From: Balneatrix alpica DSM 16621
Lineage (GTDB): Bacteria; Pseudomonadota; Gammaproteobacteria; Pseudomonadales; Balneatricaceae
Direction: 5' to 3'
DNA length: 64,000 bases
NCBI RefSeq assembly: GCF_000619885.1
Contig: NZ_JHUZ01000011.1
Coordinates: forward strand, 372,001 to 436,000
This document shows, piece by piece, positions 57,143-64,000 of this stretch (positions are counted from its first letter, which is position 1; every line of letters begins with the position of its first letter). Both the position numbers and the translations under genes were made by a program. The notes under the pieces are model-generated. The model ran no database searches. It saw nothing but the letters and a program-made list of their open reading frames with translations, and was not told the origin of the DNA.

Positions 57143-57250
57143 TGTCTTGGTCTCACCTACCTCAGTGGAGGTTGTCTGCACCACGGCCACTGGGCCGATT
57201 ATGTTGATACAGACGCCTGCAAAGTCTGCAGACCGGTTACTCCCCAAAAC
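57143..57250 (-). ncRNA. yybP-ykoY manganese riboswitch in mntP leader
   Basis: On the minus strand the leader begins TTTTGGGGAGTAACCGG and continues with TATCAACATAATCGG, CAGTGGCCGTGG and GAGGTAGGTGAGACC, the conserved segments of the yybP-ykoY element in the right order. The element lies about 105-210 bases before mntP, the gene it controls in E. coli. Downstream, AAGACAGGA (in 57140-57150 region) can pair with TCCTGTCTT near 57070, and GGCTGAG with CTCAGCC beside the ribosome site, giving a plausible expression platform. Recognised from memory of the consensus, not by a covariance search. Confidence 0.85.
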
Positions 57251-57307
57251 GGCGGCCACCTTAGCAGGGCTGGCGCCGTCAAACAAGTGATCAAGAGTAT
57301 GAGCCGC

Positions 57308-57601
57308 CTATTGGCAATGCCCCTGGCAGCACTCCTCCTGCAAAAAGGCGATCAGCTCATCCAGCTTGGCGTAATTAGGCTGGCAATAGATGCTACGGCT
57401 CTGCTTGTCCTGGTGGATCAGGCCAACATTGGCCATACGGCTGAGGTGGTGGGATAGGGTCGATCCCGGAATCGCCAAGGCTCGCTGAATGTCCCCCACC
57501 ATCGCCCCCTCTGGCCCAGCTTTCACCAGATAACGGTAAATGCCCAGACGGTGCGCATTACCCAACTCCGCCAAACAGGCGGCGGCTTGTTCTAACTCCA
57601 T
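57308..57601 (-). CDS. ArsR-family transcriptional regulator
   Basis: A 97-residue winged-helix repressor. The DNA-binding part reads GDIQRALAIPGSTLSHHLSRMANVGLIHQDKQSRSIYC. The C-terminus ends EECCQGHC, a Cys cluster that could bind arsenite, antimonite or a soft metal; an extra Cys lies in SIYCQPN. AGGAGG precedes the ATG. It is divergent from the ArsP-like permease, with two CTAG-centred palindromes between, so it probably represses that permease on binding a thiophilic metal or organoarsenical. Confidence 0.91.
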   Translation of the reverse strand: MELEQAAACLAELGNAHRLGIYRYLVKAGPEGAMVGDIQRALAIPGSTLSHHLSRMANVGLIHQDKQSRSIYCQPNYAKLDELIAFLQEECCQGHCQ

Positions 57602-57660
57602 TGGCTGCTCCTCCTTACAGTCGCTTCACCAATGCGGGTTGCGACCATCAAGTTATTTCT

Positions 57661-57676
57661 AAATTTCTAGAAATTT
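57661..57676. promoter_or_regulatory. ArsR operator candidate 1
   Basis: AAATTTCTAGAAATTT, a perfect 16-base palindrome centred on CTAG, about 60 bases before the ArsR start in the divergent gap. Confidence 0.7.
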
Positions 57677-57714
57677 AATTGACCATTGCAATAAGCTCAA
57701 GCTAGATTATTTCC

Positions 57715-57730
57715 ATAAATCTAGAAATAT
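57715..57730. promoter_or_regulatory. ArsR operator candidate 2
   Basis: ATAAATCTAGAAATAT, centred on CTAG 54 bases from the first site and sharing its CTAGAAAT core. It is 12 bases before the permease ATG, where bound repressor would block transcription or initiation. Confidence 0.6.
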
Positions 57731-57741
57731 AGGAATCAATC

Positions 57742-58716
57742 ATGCAACCTGACCTTCGTAGCAGTCTGGAGATGTTCGCCTTTCTCGCCATCGAACTGCC
57801 CTTGCTGTTTCTGCTGATCAGTACTCTAGTGGGGGTGCTGCAACGCCAGTTTCCCGCGCAACGCATCCAGCAACTGCTGAGTGCTGACCATGCCCGCAGC
57901 TATTGGCTGGCCGCCGCCCTGGGAGCCATTACGCCCTTTTGCAGCTGCTCCAGCATTCCCATGCTCAAAGGTTTGATCCGCGCCCAGGCCGGCTTTGGCC
58001 CGATGATGGTGTTTTTGCTGGTCTCGCCGCTGGTTAATCCCATTCTCGTGGTGTTATTGCTGGTGACCTTTGGTCTGTCCCTGACCAGCATCTATGTCGG
58101 CTCCGCCCTGGTGGTCGCCCTGCTCAGTGCCTGGCTACTGCAGCGCCTTGGCTTTGCCCGCTTTCTCAAGGCGGCTGCGCCGGCCTCGACCTGCGCCAGC
58201 CATAGCTGTGGCAGCAGCACGACTCCGGTTAGCCAACCAACAGGTTGCGGCGCGGCACCTGCGCTACCGCGCCTCACCCCTCAAGGCTTCACCACTAAAC
58301 TCTTCACTTCTCAATTCAGGGCGGCCTTACAGGAAGCCTGGCGCGACCTGCGCAGGCTCGCCCCCCTGCTGTTTATCAGCATTCTGATTGGCAGCCTGAT
58401 TTACGGCTTGGTGCCCAGTGAGCTGATCGAAAGTCTGGCGGGTAGCGACAGCCCCTGGGCCATTCCGTTGGCGGCGGTGATCGGCATTCCACTCTATATC
58501 AGTGCCACCGCGATGATTCCGCTGGCCTCAGCGCTGCTGGCCAAAGGTGTGGGGGCCGGGGTGCTGCTGGCGCTGATTATTGGCAGTGCCGGGGCCAGCC
58601 TGACTGAGCTGATTCTGCTCAGCCACCTGTTTAAGCGCGCCCTGTTAATCGCCTTTGTGTTGGTGGTAATCAGCATGGCGATCAGTGCCGGCTACCTGGC
58701 CTGGCTGTTTTACTAG
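57742..58716 (+). CDS. ArsP-like permease (DUF318/UPF0718)
   Basis: A 324-residue membrane protein with about eight helices in two halves separated by a cytoplasmic linker rich in Cys and Ser (ASTCASHSCGSS, TGCGAAP). The family motif ITPFCSCSSIPMLKGLI at about 64 carries the Cys pair used by ArsP to export trivalent organoarsenicals, and SPLVNPILVVLLL follows. The divergent ArsR gene and its operators support metal- or metalloid-induced export. Substrate could be organoarsenicals or another thiophilic metal; not fixed by sequence. The Cys-rich linker is a possible metal sensor or chaperone site. Confidence 0.85.
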   Translation: MQPDLRSSLEMFAFLAIELPLLFLLISTLVGVLQRQFPAQRIQQLLSADHARSYWLAAALGAITPFCSCSSIPMLKGLIRAQAGFGPMMVFLLVSPLVNPILVVLLLVTFGLSLTSIYVGSALVVALLSAWLLQRLGFARFLKAAAPASTCASHSCGSSTTPVSQPTGCGAAPALPRLTPQGFTTKLFTSQFRAALQEAWRDLRRLAPLLFISILIGSLIYGLVPSELIESLAGSDSPWAIPLAAVIGIPLYISATAMIPLASALLAKGVGAGVLLALIIGSAGASLTELILLSHLFKRALLIAFVLVVISMAISAGYLAWLFY

Positions 58717-58811
58717 CCCCTTTAATGGCTGGACGGCGGTTTTAGCGATTCCGTCCTGACGTCAATAGCCGTAGACTGCCGCTGCATGCTTAATCGTCAC
58801 AAGGAATCCCG

Positions 58812-59477
58812 ATGGCTCACCCTACCCTGATGTCCTGGAGCAGCGGCAAAGACAGCGCCTGGGCACTGTATCAACTGCAACAACAGCCCGAATACCAGGT
58901 AAAGGGGCTGTTTTGCACCCTCAATGCCGAGTTTCAGCGGGTAGCCATGCACGGGGTACGCAAGGAATTGGTGGAGGCCCAGGCTGCGGCCGCCGGCCTG
59001 CCGCTGTACTGGATCGACATCCCCTACCCCTGCAGCAATGCCGATTATGCCGCCCGCATGAGTGCCTTTATCGACCTGGCGCGGGAGCTGGGCATTACCC
59101 ACATGGCCTTCGGTGATTTATTTCTGCAGGATGTACGCGCCTACCGGGAAAGCCAACTGGCCCCCACCGGCATGACACCGGTGTTCCCCCTCTGGGGTCA
59201 AGCCACCCCTGCCCTGGCCCGCACCATGCAGGCTGGCGGTTTAAAAGCCCGCTTAACCTGTGTTGACCCGCGCCAGCTCAGCGCCGAGATGGTAGGCCGT
59301 GATTTTGATGCGGCCTTCCTGGCGGATCTACCGCAACAGGTCGACCCCTGTGGCGAGAATGGCGAATTCCATAGCTTTGCCTATGCTGGGCCGATGTTTA
59401 ACCAGCCCATCCCGATTCGTACCGGTGAAATCGTCGAGCGTGATGGCTTTTGCTTCGCCGACTTGCTGCCCGCCTGA
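58812..59477 (+). CDS. DUF71/ATP-binding (diphthamide synthase-like) adenine nucleotide alpha hydrolase
   Basis: A 221-residue PP-loop ATPase. The nucleotide motif is SWSSGKDSAWALYQL at about 8, and the substrate-side motif NPCGENGEFHSF of the family appears as VDPCGENGEFHSFAYAGPMF at about 175. Relatives in archaea and eukaryotes make diphthamide, which bacteria lack, so the bacterial role is unknown; some relatives act in amide formation on cofactors. AAGGA precedes the ATG. It follows the ArsP-like gene by 95 bases, with no proven link. Confidence 0.87.
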   Translation: MAHPTLMSWSSGKDSAWALYQLQQQPEYQVKGLFCTLNAEFQRVAMHGVRKELVEAQAAAAGLPLYWIDIPYPCSNADYAARMSAFIDLARELGITHMAFGDLFLQDVRAYRESQLAPTGMTPVFPLWGQATPALARTMQAGGLKARLTCVDPRQLSAEMVGRDFDAAFLADLPQQVDPCGENGEFHSFAYAGPMFNQPIPIRTGEIVERDGFCFADLLPA

Positions 59478-59512
59478 TATGGCCATTCATAGCATCTGAT
59501 AGAGTGCCTGGG

Positions 59513-59779
59513 TTACCTCCCCAGGCATTGCACACCCTGCTCACTTAATTGCAAACGGGTACTTTGCTGACACACCTGGCTAATTCGTTGGGCTGAGAGC
59601 ATGGTGGCCTGTTCCAGCTGCTCCAGCGACAGGCTAGACTCTGTCGACTGCTGTAACGCTTGCAAAATGGCACTCTCATCCATTTTGAAATGGAAAATAC
59701 GGGCAATCATCCACTTCACTCCGATTACCCCTAGCAGGGTTAAGGCCACCGCAATGCTAATGATGACTTCCAGACTCAC
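59513..59779 (-). CDS. Small single-pass membrane protein of unknown function
   Basis: An 88-residue protein not recognised as a named family. A hydrophobic segment at about 3-22 (VIISIAVALTLLGVIGVKWMI) would anchor it in the inner membrane, followed by a mainly helical, Gln- and Ser-rich cytosolic part (SLSLEQLEQATMLSAQRISQVCQQ). A frame exists from 59815, but AGGAG six bases before GTG 59779 supports the shorter form. It is convergent with the DUF71 gene, 35 bases apart. Confidence 0.6.
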   Translation of the reverse strand: MSLEVIISIAVALTLLGVIGVKWMIARIFHFKMDESAILQALQQSTESSLSLEQLEQATMLSAQRISQVCQQSTRLQLSEQGVQCLGR

Positions 59780-59925
59780 AACAGGCTCCTGAGATATTGC
59801 TGGCGAAACAGGCACAGCCTAGCCGACACAGGTAAGTTCAGCGCTGATACAAAGCAAAAGAAGCATGGTTAACGCTGGGTACAGTGTTGCCACAACGCCC
59901 CACACCAATGCTCACAAGGAGCTGA

Positions 59926-60444
59926 TCAGCGCGCCTGACAGCTCTCATATTGATACAGATTATTCATCGCACCATAGAGCTCCTGTTGCCCCTGCAGCAC
60001 AAAACCCAACTTCTGCAGCAGCCCGTTGGAACTGGCATTATCCGGCAGGGTCACGGCCAATACCCGCTCAAGTTGATAGTGCTGGCGACTGTGCTGTAGC
60101 ACGGCCTGAGCCGCTTCGTAGGCATAGCCCTGCCGCCAAAATGCAGGTAAAAAGGCATAGCCCAGGTCGGGCCACTCCAGTTCATCCCGCTTTAAGATGC
60201 CGCACATCCCCATTGGCATCCCCCCTGCCTTGCTCTGCACCAAACACAGGCCAAAACCATAACGGCTATAGCTAGCCAGAGGCCCATTACGCAGGTAATG
60301 CTGGGCATCCTCTTGGTTGCGCACCTTTTTATCGGCGATATAGCGAATAAAACTCTCGTCATTAAGCAGGCGGAGAATAAAGTCGCTATCGTCCAGATTA
60401 AATTGACGCACGATTAGCCGGTCAGTGCTGCAGAGAAGGCTCAT
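59926..60444 (-). CDS. GNAT-family N-acetyltransferase (RimJ/RimL-like)
   Basis: A 172-residue acetyltransferase. It begins MSLLCSTDRLIVRQFNLDDSDFILRLLND, the RimJ/RimL-type opening. The acetyl-CoA motif region reads DLGYAFLPAFWRQGYAYEAAQAVLQHS and a C-terminal ALTLP-like segment VLAVTLPDNASSNGLLQKLGF follows. Substrate may be an N-terminal amine or a small molecule. AAGGA precedes the ATG. It ends the minus-strand run after the hydroxyproline pair (15-base gap) and may be co-transcribed with it. Confidence 0.9.
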   Translation of the reverse strand: MSLLCSTDRLIVRQFNLDDSDFILRLLNDESFIRYIADKKVRNQEDAQHYLRNGPLASYSRYGFGLCLVQSKAGGMPMGMCGILKRDELEWPDLGYAFLPAFWRQGYAYEAAQAVLQHSRQHYQLERVLAVTLPDNASSNGLLQKLGFVLQGQQELYGAMNNLYQYESCQAR

Positions 60445-60459
60445 GGGGATATCCTTAGT

Positions 60460-61413
60460 TTAGGGGTGATTACCCTCAGTCAATTGGCGATAGACCAGTA
60501 CCGCGGCGGCAAGGTCTTCCAGTGAGGCGCCAACCGACTTAAACAGGGTGATTTGATCTGGATGTTGACGCCCCGGATGCTGGCCCCGGCACAGTTCGTA
60601 CAGATCAGCCTGAATGCTTTCTGGCGTCAACACACCGGTAGCCAGGGGGATGACAATATCACCGCCTTCTTTGCTGGCCCCAGCACGGGTATCCACAAAC
60701 ACCTGAGCCCGTCGGATCGACTCATCATCGGTTTCCCGCATATTGGGCTTATAGGCCCCGACCAAATCCAGGTGAGCGCCAGGCTTCAGCCATTGCCCCT
60801 GCACCAGGGGGGTGGCGGACAGGGTAGCGCAGCTGATGATGTCAGCACTGGCACAGGCACTGGCCAGATCTGCCACCGCTTCCACCGCCACCCCCTGGTC
60901 ACGCAGCTCCGCTGCCATCTGCTGGCTCTTGGCCAGACTGCGCCCCCATAGACGAATACGTTTTAACGGCCGCACTGCACTGTGCGCCTCAATCAGGTTG
61001 ATTGATAAACGTCCGGTGCCCACCATCAACAACTCTTCGGCATCGGCGCGGGCCAGATAGCGCGCCGCCAGAGCAGAGGCCGCGGCGGTACGTCTGGCGG
61101 TCAGTTCCCCTCCATCAATCAACGCTCGCAGTTGACCGGTTTGACCGCAACTCAGCAGGTAATGACCGTTGATGGCGGGTTCACCACGTTCCGCATTATC
61201 AGGGAAGACTGATACCACCTTGACCCCGATAAAGGCACCCTCTTGCCAGGCTGGCATCAATAGCAGGGTTGCATCGCTACCACCTGGCACCTTGACGTCA
61301 TAGTGCAGGCGCTGGGGCATACTGCAGCCATCGCGAAAGATCTGCTGCAATGCCTCAATTAACGGCGCCCAGGGCGTAGCGGTGATTACTTGTTCGGCAG
61401 AAACCCATAGCAT
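60460..61413 (-). CDS. lhpI: Delta1-pyrroline-2-carboxylate reductase (ornithine cyclodeaminase family)
   Basis: A 317-residue NAD(P)H-dependent protein of the ornithine cyclodeaminase/mu-crystallin family. Conserved parts: GGELTARRTAAASALAARYLARADAEELLMVGTGRLS, IRLWGRSLAKSQQMA, and VGAYKPNMRETDDESIRRA. The ornithine cyclodeaminase fold covers several reactions; the neighbouring trans-3-hydroxy-L-proline dehydratase points to reduction of delta1-pyrroline-2-carboxylate to L-proline, as with Azospirillum LhpI. AAGGAG before the ATG at 61413 sets the start. It follows its partner by 14 bases. Confidence 0.85.
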   Translation of the reverse strand: MLWVSAEQVITATPWAPLIEALQQIFRDGCSMPQRLHYDVKVPGGSDATLLLMPAWQEGAFIGVKVVSVFPDNAERGEPAINGHYLLSCGQTGQLRALIDGGELTARRTAAASALAARYLARADAEELLMVGTGRLSINLIEAHSAVRPLKRIRLWGRSLAKSQQMAAELRDQGVAVEAVADLASACASADIISCATLSATPLVQGQWLKPGAHLDLVGAYKPNMRETDDESIRRAQVFVDTRAGASKEGGDIVIPLATGVLTPESIQADLYELCRGQHPGRQHPDQITLFKSVGASLEDLAAAVLVYRQLTEGNHP

Positions 61414-61427
61414 GGTTGGCTCCTTGG

Positions 61428-62465
61428 TTATGATGTCCACAGTTGATTCAAGCGGGTGGGGATGCTGAGACCAGTGCCCAGGGGATCCGCTTCATCCCAG
61501 ATAAACTCAGCCTGGCCAACGGGATAGCCACGGCCACTGACCCGTACCCGCACCTGTTGGCGGGCTTCATCAATGCTGTGCAAGCTGGCACGAAAACCCT
61601 GGCCACTTAAACCACGGTATTCCCGTACCTGGCCGGCTTGCAGTTCTCCCTTGGCCCAGGCTAAGGCCATTCGCGCGGTGACACCGGAGCCCGTGGGACT
61701 GCGATCAACCTGACCATCACCAAAAATACAGAGGTTATAACTAACAGGATGGGGGCCTGTCTGGCAGACCGGTTGCTCTTCATCGGTAAGAATGGTGCCA
61801 TACAGAAAGCCCAAATCAGGCTCATCCGGGTGCTGAATACTAAACTGGGCACGCAGAGTATTGGTAATCAAGCGCCCTGCCGCCACCAGCTGCTCATAGG
61901 GGGTGGTAGCCAGGTTAAGTCCCAAACGGGCTGCCGGTAGCAGGGCATAAAAGGCGCCGCCGTAGCTGATATCCACCCTGATCAGACCAAAACCGGGCAA
62001 CTCAATACGCACATCCCGTTGATAGACAAAAGCCGGCACGCTGGCAAAGGCCACCTCACCGGTCTGCCCCTGTTCATTGACTTCCACCTCTACTTCCACT
62101 GGGCCACAGGGGCACTCCAGCACAAAGCGGGTCAAAGGCACCTGCGCAGGCACTAATCCTTGCTCCAGAGCAAAGCGCCCCAGGGCAATAGTGGCATGAC
62201 CACACATGGTGCTGTAACCACCATTGTGGGTAAACAGCACGGCCAACGCCGCCTCGGGATGACCAGGGCGCACCGGCCACACACCGTACATATCAGCATG
62301 GCCGCGGGGCTCCTGCATCAGCAACTGCCGTACCCAGTCGTGATTTTCCAGCGCGTCCCGGCGCTGCTCCAGCACCGTATTACCCGCCAAAGCCGGCATG
62401 CCCTGGATAAAAATGCGCACCGGCTCCCCGGCGGTGTGCATGTCCAGCACCTTGAGTGTCTTCAT
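61428..62465 (-). CDS. lhpH: Trans-3-hydroxy-L-proline dehydratase (proline racemase superfamily)
   Basis: A 345-residue member of the proline racemase superfamily. The first catalytic residue is C88 in STMCGHATIALG. The second position, Cys in racemases and 4-hydroxyproline epimerases, is T258 in DRSPTGSGVTARM. The Cys/Thr pair is diagnostic for trans-3-hydroxy-L-proline dehydratase, which yields delta1-pyrroline-2-carboxylate. The adjacent reductase would complete conversion to L-proline. AAGGAG precedes ATGs at 62468 and 62465; the latter has better spacing. A GntR-type palindrome lies 38 bases upstream. Confidence 0.9.
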   Translation of the reverse strand: MKTLKVLDMHTAGEPVRIFIQGMPALAGNTVLEQRRDALENHDWVRQLLMQEPRGHADMYGVWPVRPGHPEAALAVLFTHNGGYSTMCGHATIALGRFALEQGLVPAQVPLTRFVLECPCGPVEVEVEVNEQGQTGEVAFASVPAFVYQRDVRIELPGFGLIRVDISYGGAFYALLPAARLGLNLATTPYEQLVAAGRLITNTLRAQFSIQHPDEPDLGFLYGTILTDEEQPVCQTGPHPVSYNLCIFGDGQVDRSPTGSGVTARMALAWAKGELQAGQVREYRGLSGQGFRASLHSIDEARQQVRVRVSGRGYPVGQAEFIWDEADPLGTGLSIPTRLNQLWTS

Positions 62466-62502
62466 CATGGCTCCTTGCTGACAGCGAATCAGCAAACTGC
62501 AT

Positions 62503-62514
62503 ATTGTATTCAAT
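62503..62514. promoter_or_regulatory. GntR-type operator candidate upstream of hydroxyproline genes
   Basis: ATTGTATTCAAT, one base from the perfect palindrome ATTGTATACAAT that many FCD-type GntR regulators bind. It is 38 bases before lhpH in an AT-rich promoter-like stretch. No GntR gene lies in this window. Confidence 0.5.
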
Positions 62515-62747
62515 TATTAATCAGCCACATCCAACCAGAAAGCAGGCAGAGAGACAACCTTCTCCGCATAAATCTCCTCCTTAGACGCCAGCCCTCCTAT
62601 TTTGTTGAGACTATCCTCATATACACAAAGAGGTTAAGCCGGCGCTGAATGGGCAGGTAAGCTTGGTAAATGTATAAGTTGCTGATTCTTTGCTAAGTTT
62701 TCCTGGCTTGGTCGCCATTCGGCAGCCACCTGGAGCATAGGTGTAAG

Positions 62748-63995
62748 GTGTCTTCTGTTAAGATCAAACCCTCACAAATCAAGATAGGCTACTTTATCGA
62801 GCTACCGGTCAGCTGGATGAAGCACCCCTTTTTGACCAGCAAATTCAAAGTTGCCAGTCAGGATCAGATTGCCGTGATCCAAACACTGGAGCTGGAGTTT
62901 GTTTACCTCTATCCCGAAAAGAGCACCATCCTGGCGGCCCCTCCGCAGGAAGAGCAATCCAGCCAAACCGTCGATGAGGTCAAAGATCAGCTGGAGCAGG
63001 AGAAGCAACAGCGGATTGAGCAAGCCAAAGAACAACGCCGGCAAATACAACGCACCGAGAAAGCTTTTCGCCAGTCAATGGCCAAGGTACGCGCCATCAT
63101 GACGCTGATTAGCAGCCGCCCTCTGCAAGCAATTGAGGATGGTACTGAGCTGATTAATGATCTGGCCGATACCATCCTCAATGCCGATGCCCTGGTACTG
63201 CATTTGATTTCCCAAGCGGGCAAAGAGCAGGAGAACATCTACTACCACGTCTTAAACGTCTCCACCCTGGCAATGATGTTGGGTAAAAACCTTGGTCTTA
63301 GTGCTGAGCAGGTCAAGCTAATCGGCATCGGCGCACTCTTTCACGATATCGGTAAGTCAAAGATCCCCAGTCCTATCCTGCGTAAAACAGAGCCCCTCAC
63401 CACTCCTGAGCTCAACCTGTTCAAACTGCACACCCGCTACGGGGTGGAACTATTAAAGTTGACGGAAACCTTCCCCGAGCAAGCCTTACCCATCGTCGGT
63501 CAGCACCATGAGTTTCTTGATGGCAGTGGCTATCCAGAAGGCTTGAAGGGCGTAGCGATCAATACCCTGGCCCGGGTGGTAACCGTCGTGAATGAGTTCG
63601 ACAACCTCTGCCATCCCCCTAATCAGAAAGATGCGCGCTCACCGCATCAAGCCATGTCGATTCTGTTTAAAGGCATGCAAGGCAAACTAGGACAGGCTGA
63701 AGTGGAGCAGCTGATCAAAATGATGGGGGTCTACCCCCCCGGAACCCTGGTGCGCCTCAGTGACGAACGCATTGGCTTGGTGATGTCGGTGAACAGTAAA
63801 AAACTGCTGTATCCCAATGTGGTGGCCTATGATGCGGAAATCCCGCGGCTGGAAGCCCCCATCCTCAGCCTGGAAGAAGGTAAGCTCAGCATCAGCGAAG
63901 TCCTCAAGCCCAGTGACTTACCACCGGAAGTGTACGAATACCTTAACCCCCGCGCCAAGATCAGCTACTTCATTCAAGACGAAGAGCGACGCTAA
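62748..63995 (+). CDS. HD-GYP domain c-di-GMP phosphodiesterase with DUF3391 N-terminus
   Basis: A 415-residue cytosolic protein. Residues 1-130 are DUF3391 (KIKPSQIKIGYFIELPVSWMKHPFL) followed by a Gln/Glu-rich coiled-coil. The HD-GYP domain holds FHDIGKSKIP at about 198-207, HTRYGVELL, and QHHEFLDGSGYPEGLKG with intact GYP, so metal-dependent hydrolysis of c-di-GMP to GMP is expected. Translation starts at GTG 62748 with AGGTG upstream. It stands alone at the right edge and ends five bases before the window does. It is the fourth c-di-GMP or chemotaxis-signalling type protein here after the GGDEF/EAL genes. Confidence 0.93.
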   Translation: MSSVKIKPSQIKIGYFIELPVSWMKHPFLTSKFKVASQDQIAVIQTLELEFVYLYPEKSTILAAPPQEEQSSQTVDEVKDQLEQEKQQRIEQAKEQRRQIQRTEKAFRQSMAKVRAIMTLISSRPLQAIEDGTELINDLADTILNADALVLHLISQAGKEQENIYYHVLNVSTLAMMLGKNLGLSAEQVKLIGIGALFHDIGKSKIPSPILRKTEPLTTPELNLFKLHTRYGVELLKLTETFPEQALPIVGQHHEFLDGSGYPEGLKGVAINTLARVVTVVNEFDNLCHPPNQKDARSPHQAMSILFKGMQGKLGQAEVEQLIKMMGVYPPGTLVRLSDERIGLVMSVNSKKLLYPNVVAYDAEIPRLEAPILSLEEGKLSISEVLKPSDLPPEVYEYLNPRAKISYFIQDEERR

Positions 63996-64000
63996 CCTCC

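Noticed and set aside
58727-58757. Terminator after the ArsP-like gene (GGACGG/CCGTCC)
   Set aside because: Only six-base arms with a 14-base loop and no T-run.
62685-62747. Sigma-28 flagellar promoter before the HD-GYP gene
   Set aside because: TAAGTTTT followed after 12 bases by GCCATTCG only partly fits TAAAGTTT-N11-GCCGATAA.
1-64000. CRISPR arrays, tRNA or rRNA genes, insertion sequences, prophage or toxin-antitoxin loci
   Set aside because: None recognised on reading both strands; no regular repeat-spacer pattern, transposase or integrase was seen.

Overview
The window reads as a densely coded chromosome segment of a free-living, motile, heterotrophic gammaproteobacterium, probably related to Oceanospirillales or Pseudomonas-like marine and soil bacteria. 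That placement is inference from gene content: a PA0069-type radical SAM gene under a LexA-like box, DbpA, YjgR, a urt-ure nitrogen cluster, a proteobacterial iol cluster and many chemoreceptors and c-di-GMP enzymes. No rRNA, tRNA, insertion sequence, prophage or CRISPR array was recognised. Most genes have a clear Shine-Dalgarno sequence and base composition looks even.

Layout. 1-1692: cdd-deoC-deoA nucleoside salvage, with deoA cut by the left edge. 2058-3134: SOS-type radical SAM protein. 3214-9970: signalling block with two orphan solute-binding proteins, a PAS-GGDEF-EAL protein and an Aer-like chemoreceptor. 10010-16690: GFA-fold protein, YjgR-type ATPase, DbpA helicase, parvulin isomerase and a MASE1/CHASE hybrid histidine kinase. 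16834-29754: complete-looking inositol region except for iolB. Uptake permease and ATPase, a Gfo/Idh oxidoreductase, iolC-DUF2090, iolD, iolE and mmsA run on the minus strand to a strong terminator. The binding protein, an RpiR-family regulator and iolG diverge on the plus strand.

30021-33753: two paralogous Cache chemoreceptors flanking a small DUF3820 gene. 33750-42635: small accessory units, including amine oxidase, SlyD-like isomerase, FosA-like enzyme, LysE exporter, LysR with a GST-NTF2-tautomerase operon, LysR with an NAD(P)-binding protein, and MarR with a methyltransferase and small membrane protein. 42683-44560: degenerate-GGDEF/EAL phosphodiesterase. 44854-56170: one unidirectional run urtABCDE-ureDABCEFG-ureJ for urea uptake and hydrolysis, with a near-perfect sigma-54 promoter upstream of urtA. 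56458-57601: mntP with a yybP-ykoY-type manganese riboswitch leader, then an ArsR regulator. 57742-59779: ArsP-like permease, DUF71 protein and a small membrane protein. 59926-62465: acetyltransferase and a two-gene trans-3-hydroxy-L-proline catabolic pair. 62748-63995: HD-GYP phosphodiesterase.

How the parts work together. Urea and inositol modules are each transport plus catabolism under a dedicated control signal (sigma-54 for urea, RpiR-type repressor for inositol). Chemoreceptors and four c-di-GMP proteins suggest strong investment in behaviour. I found no clearly new defence or biosynthetic system. The best leads are regulatory: the SOS box, the sigma-54 promoter, the Mn riboswitch, paired operators of ArsR, MarR and RpiR type, and a small uncharacterised MarR-methyltransferase-CPYC membrane protein module.
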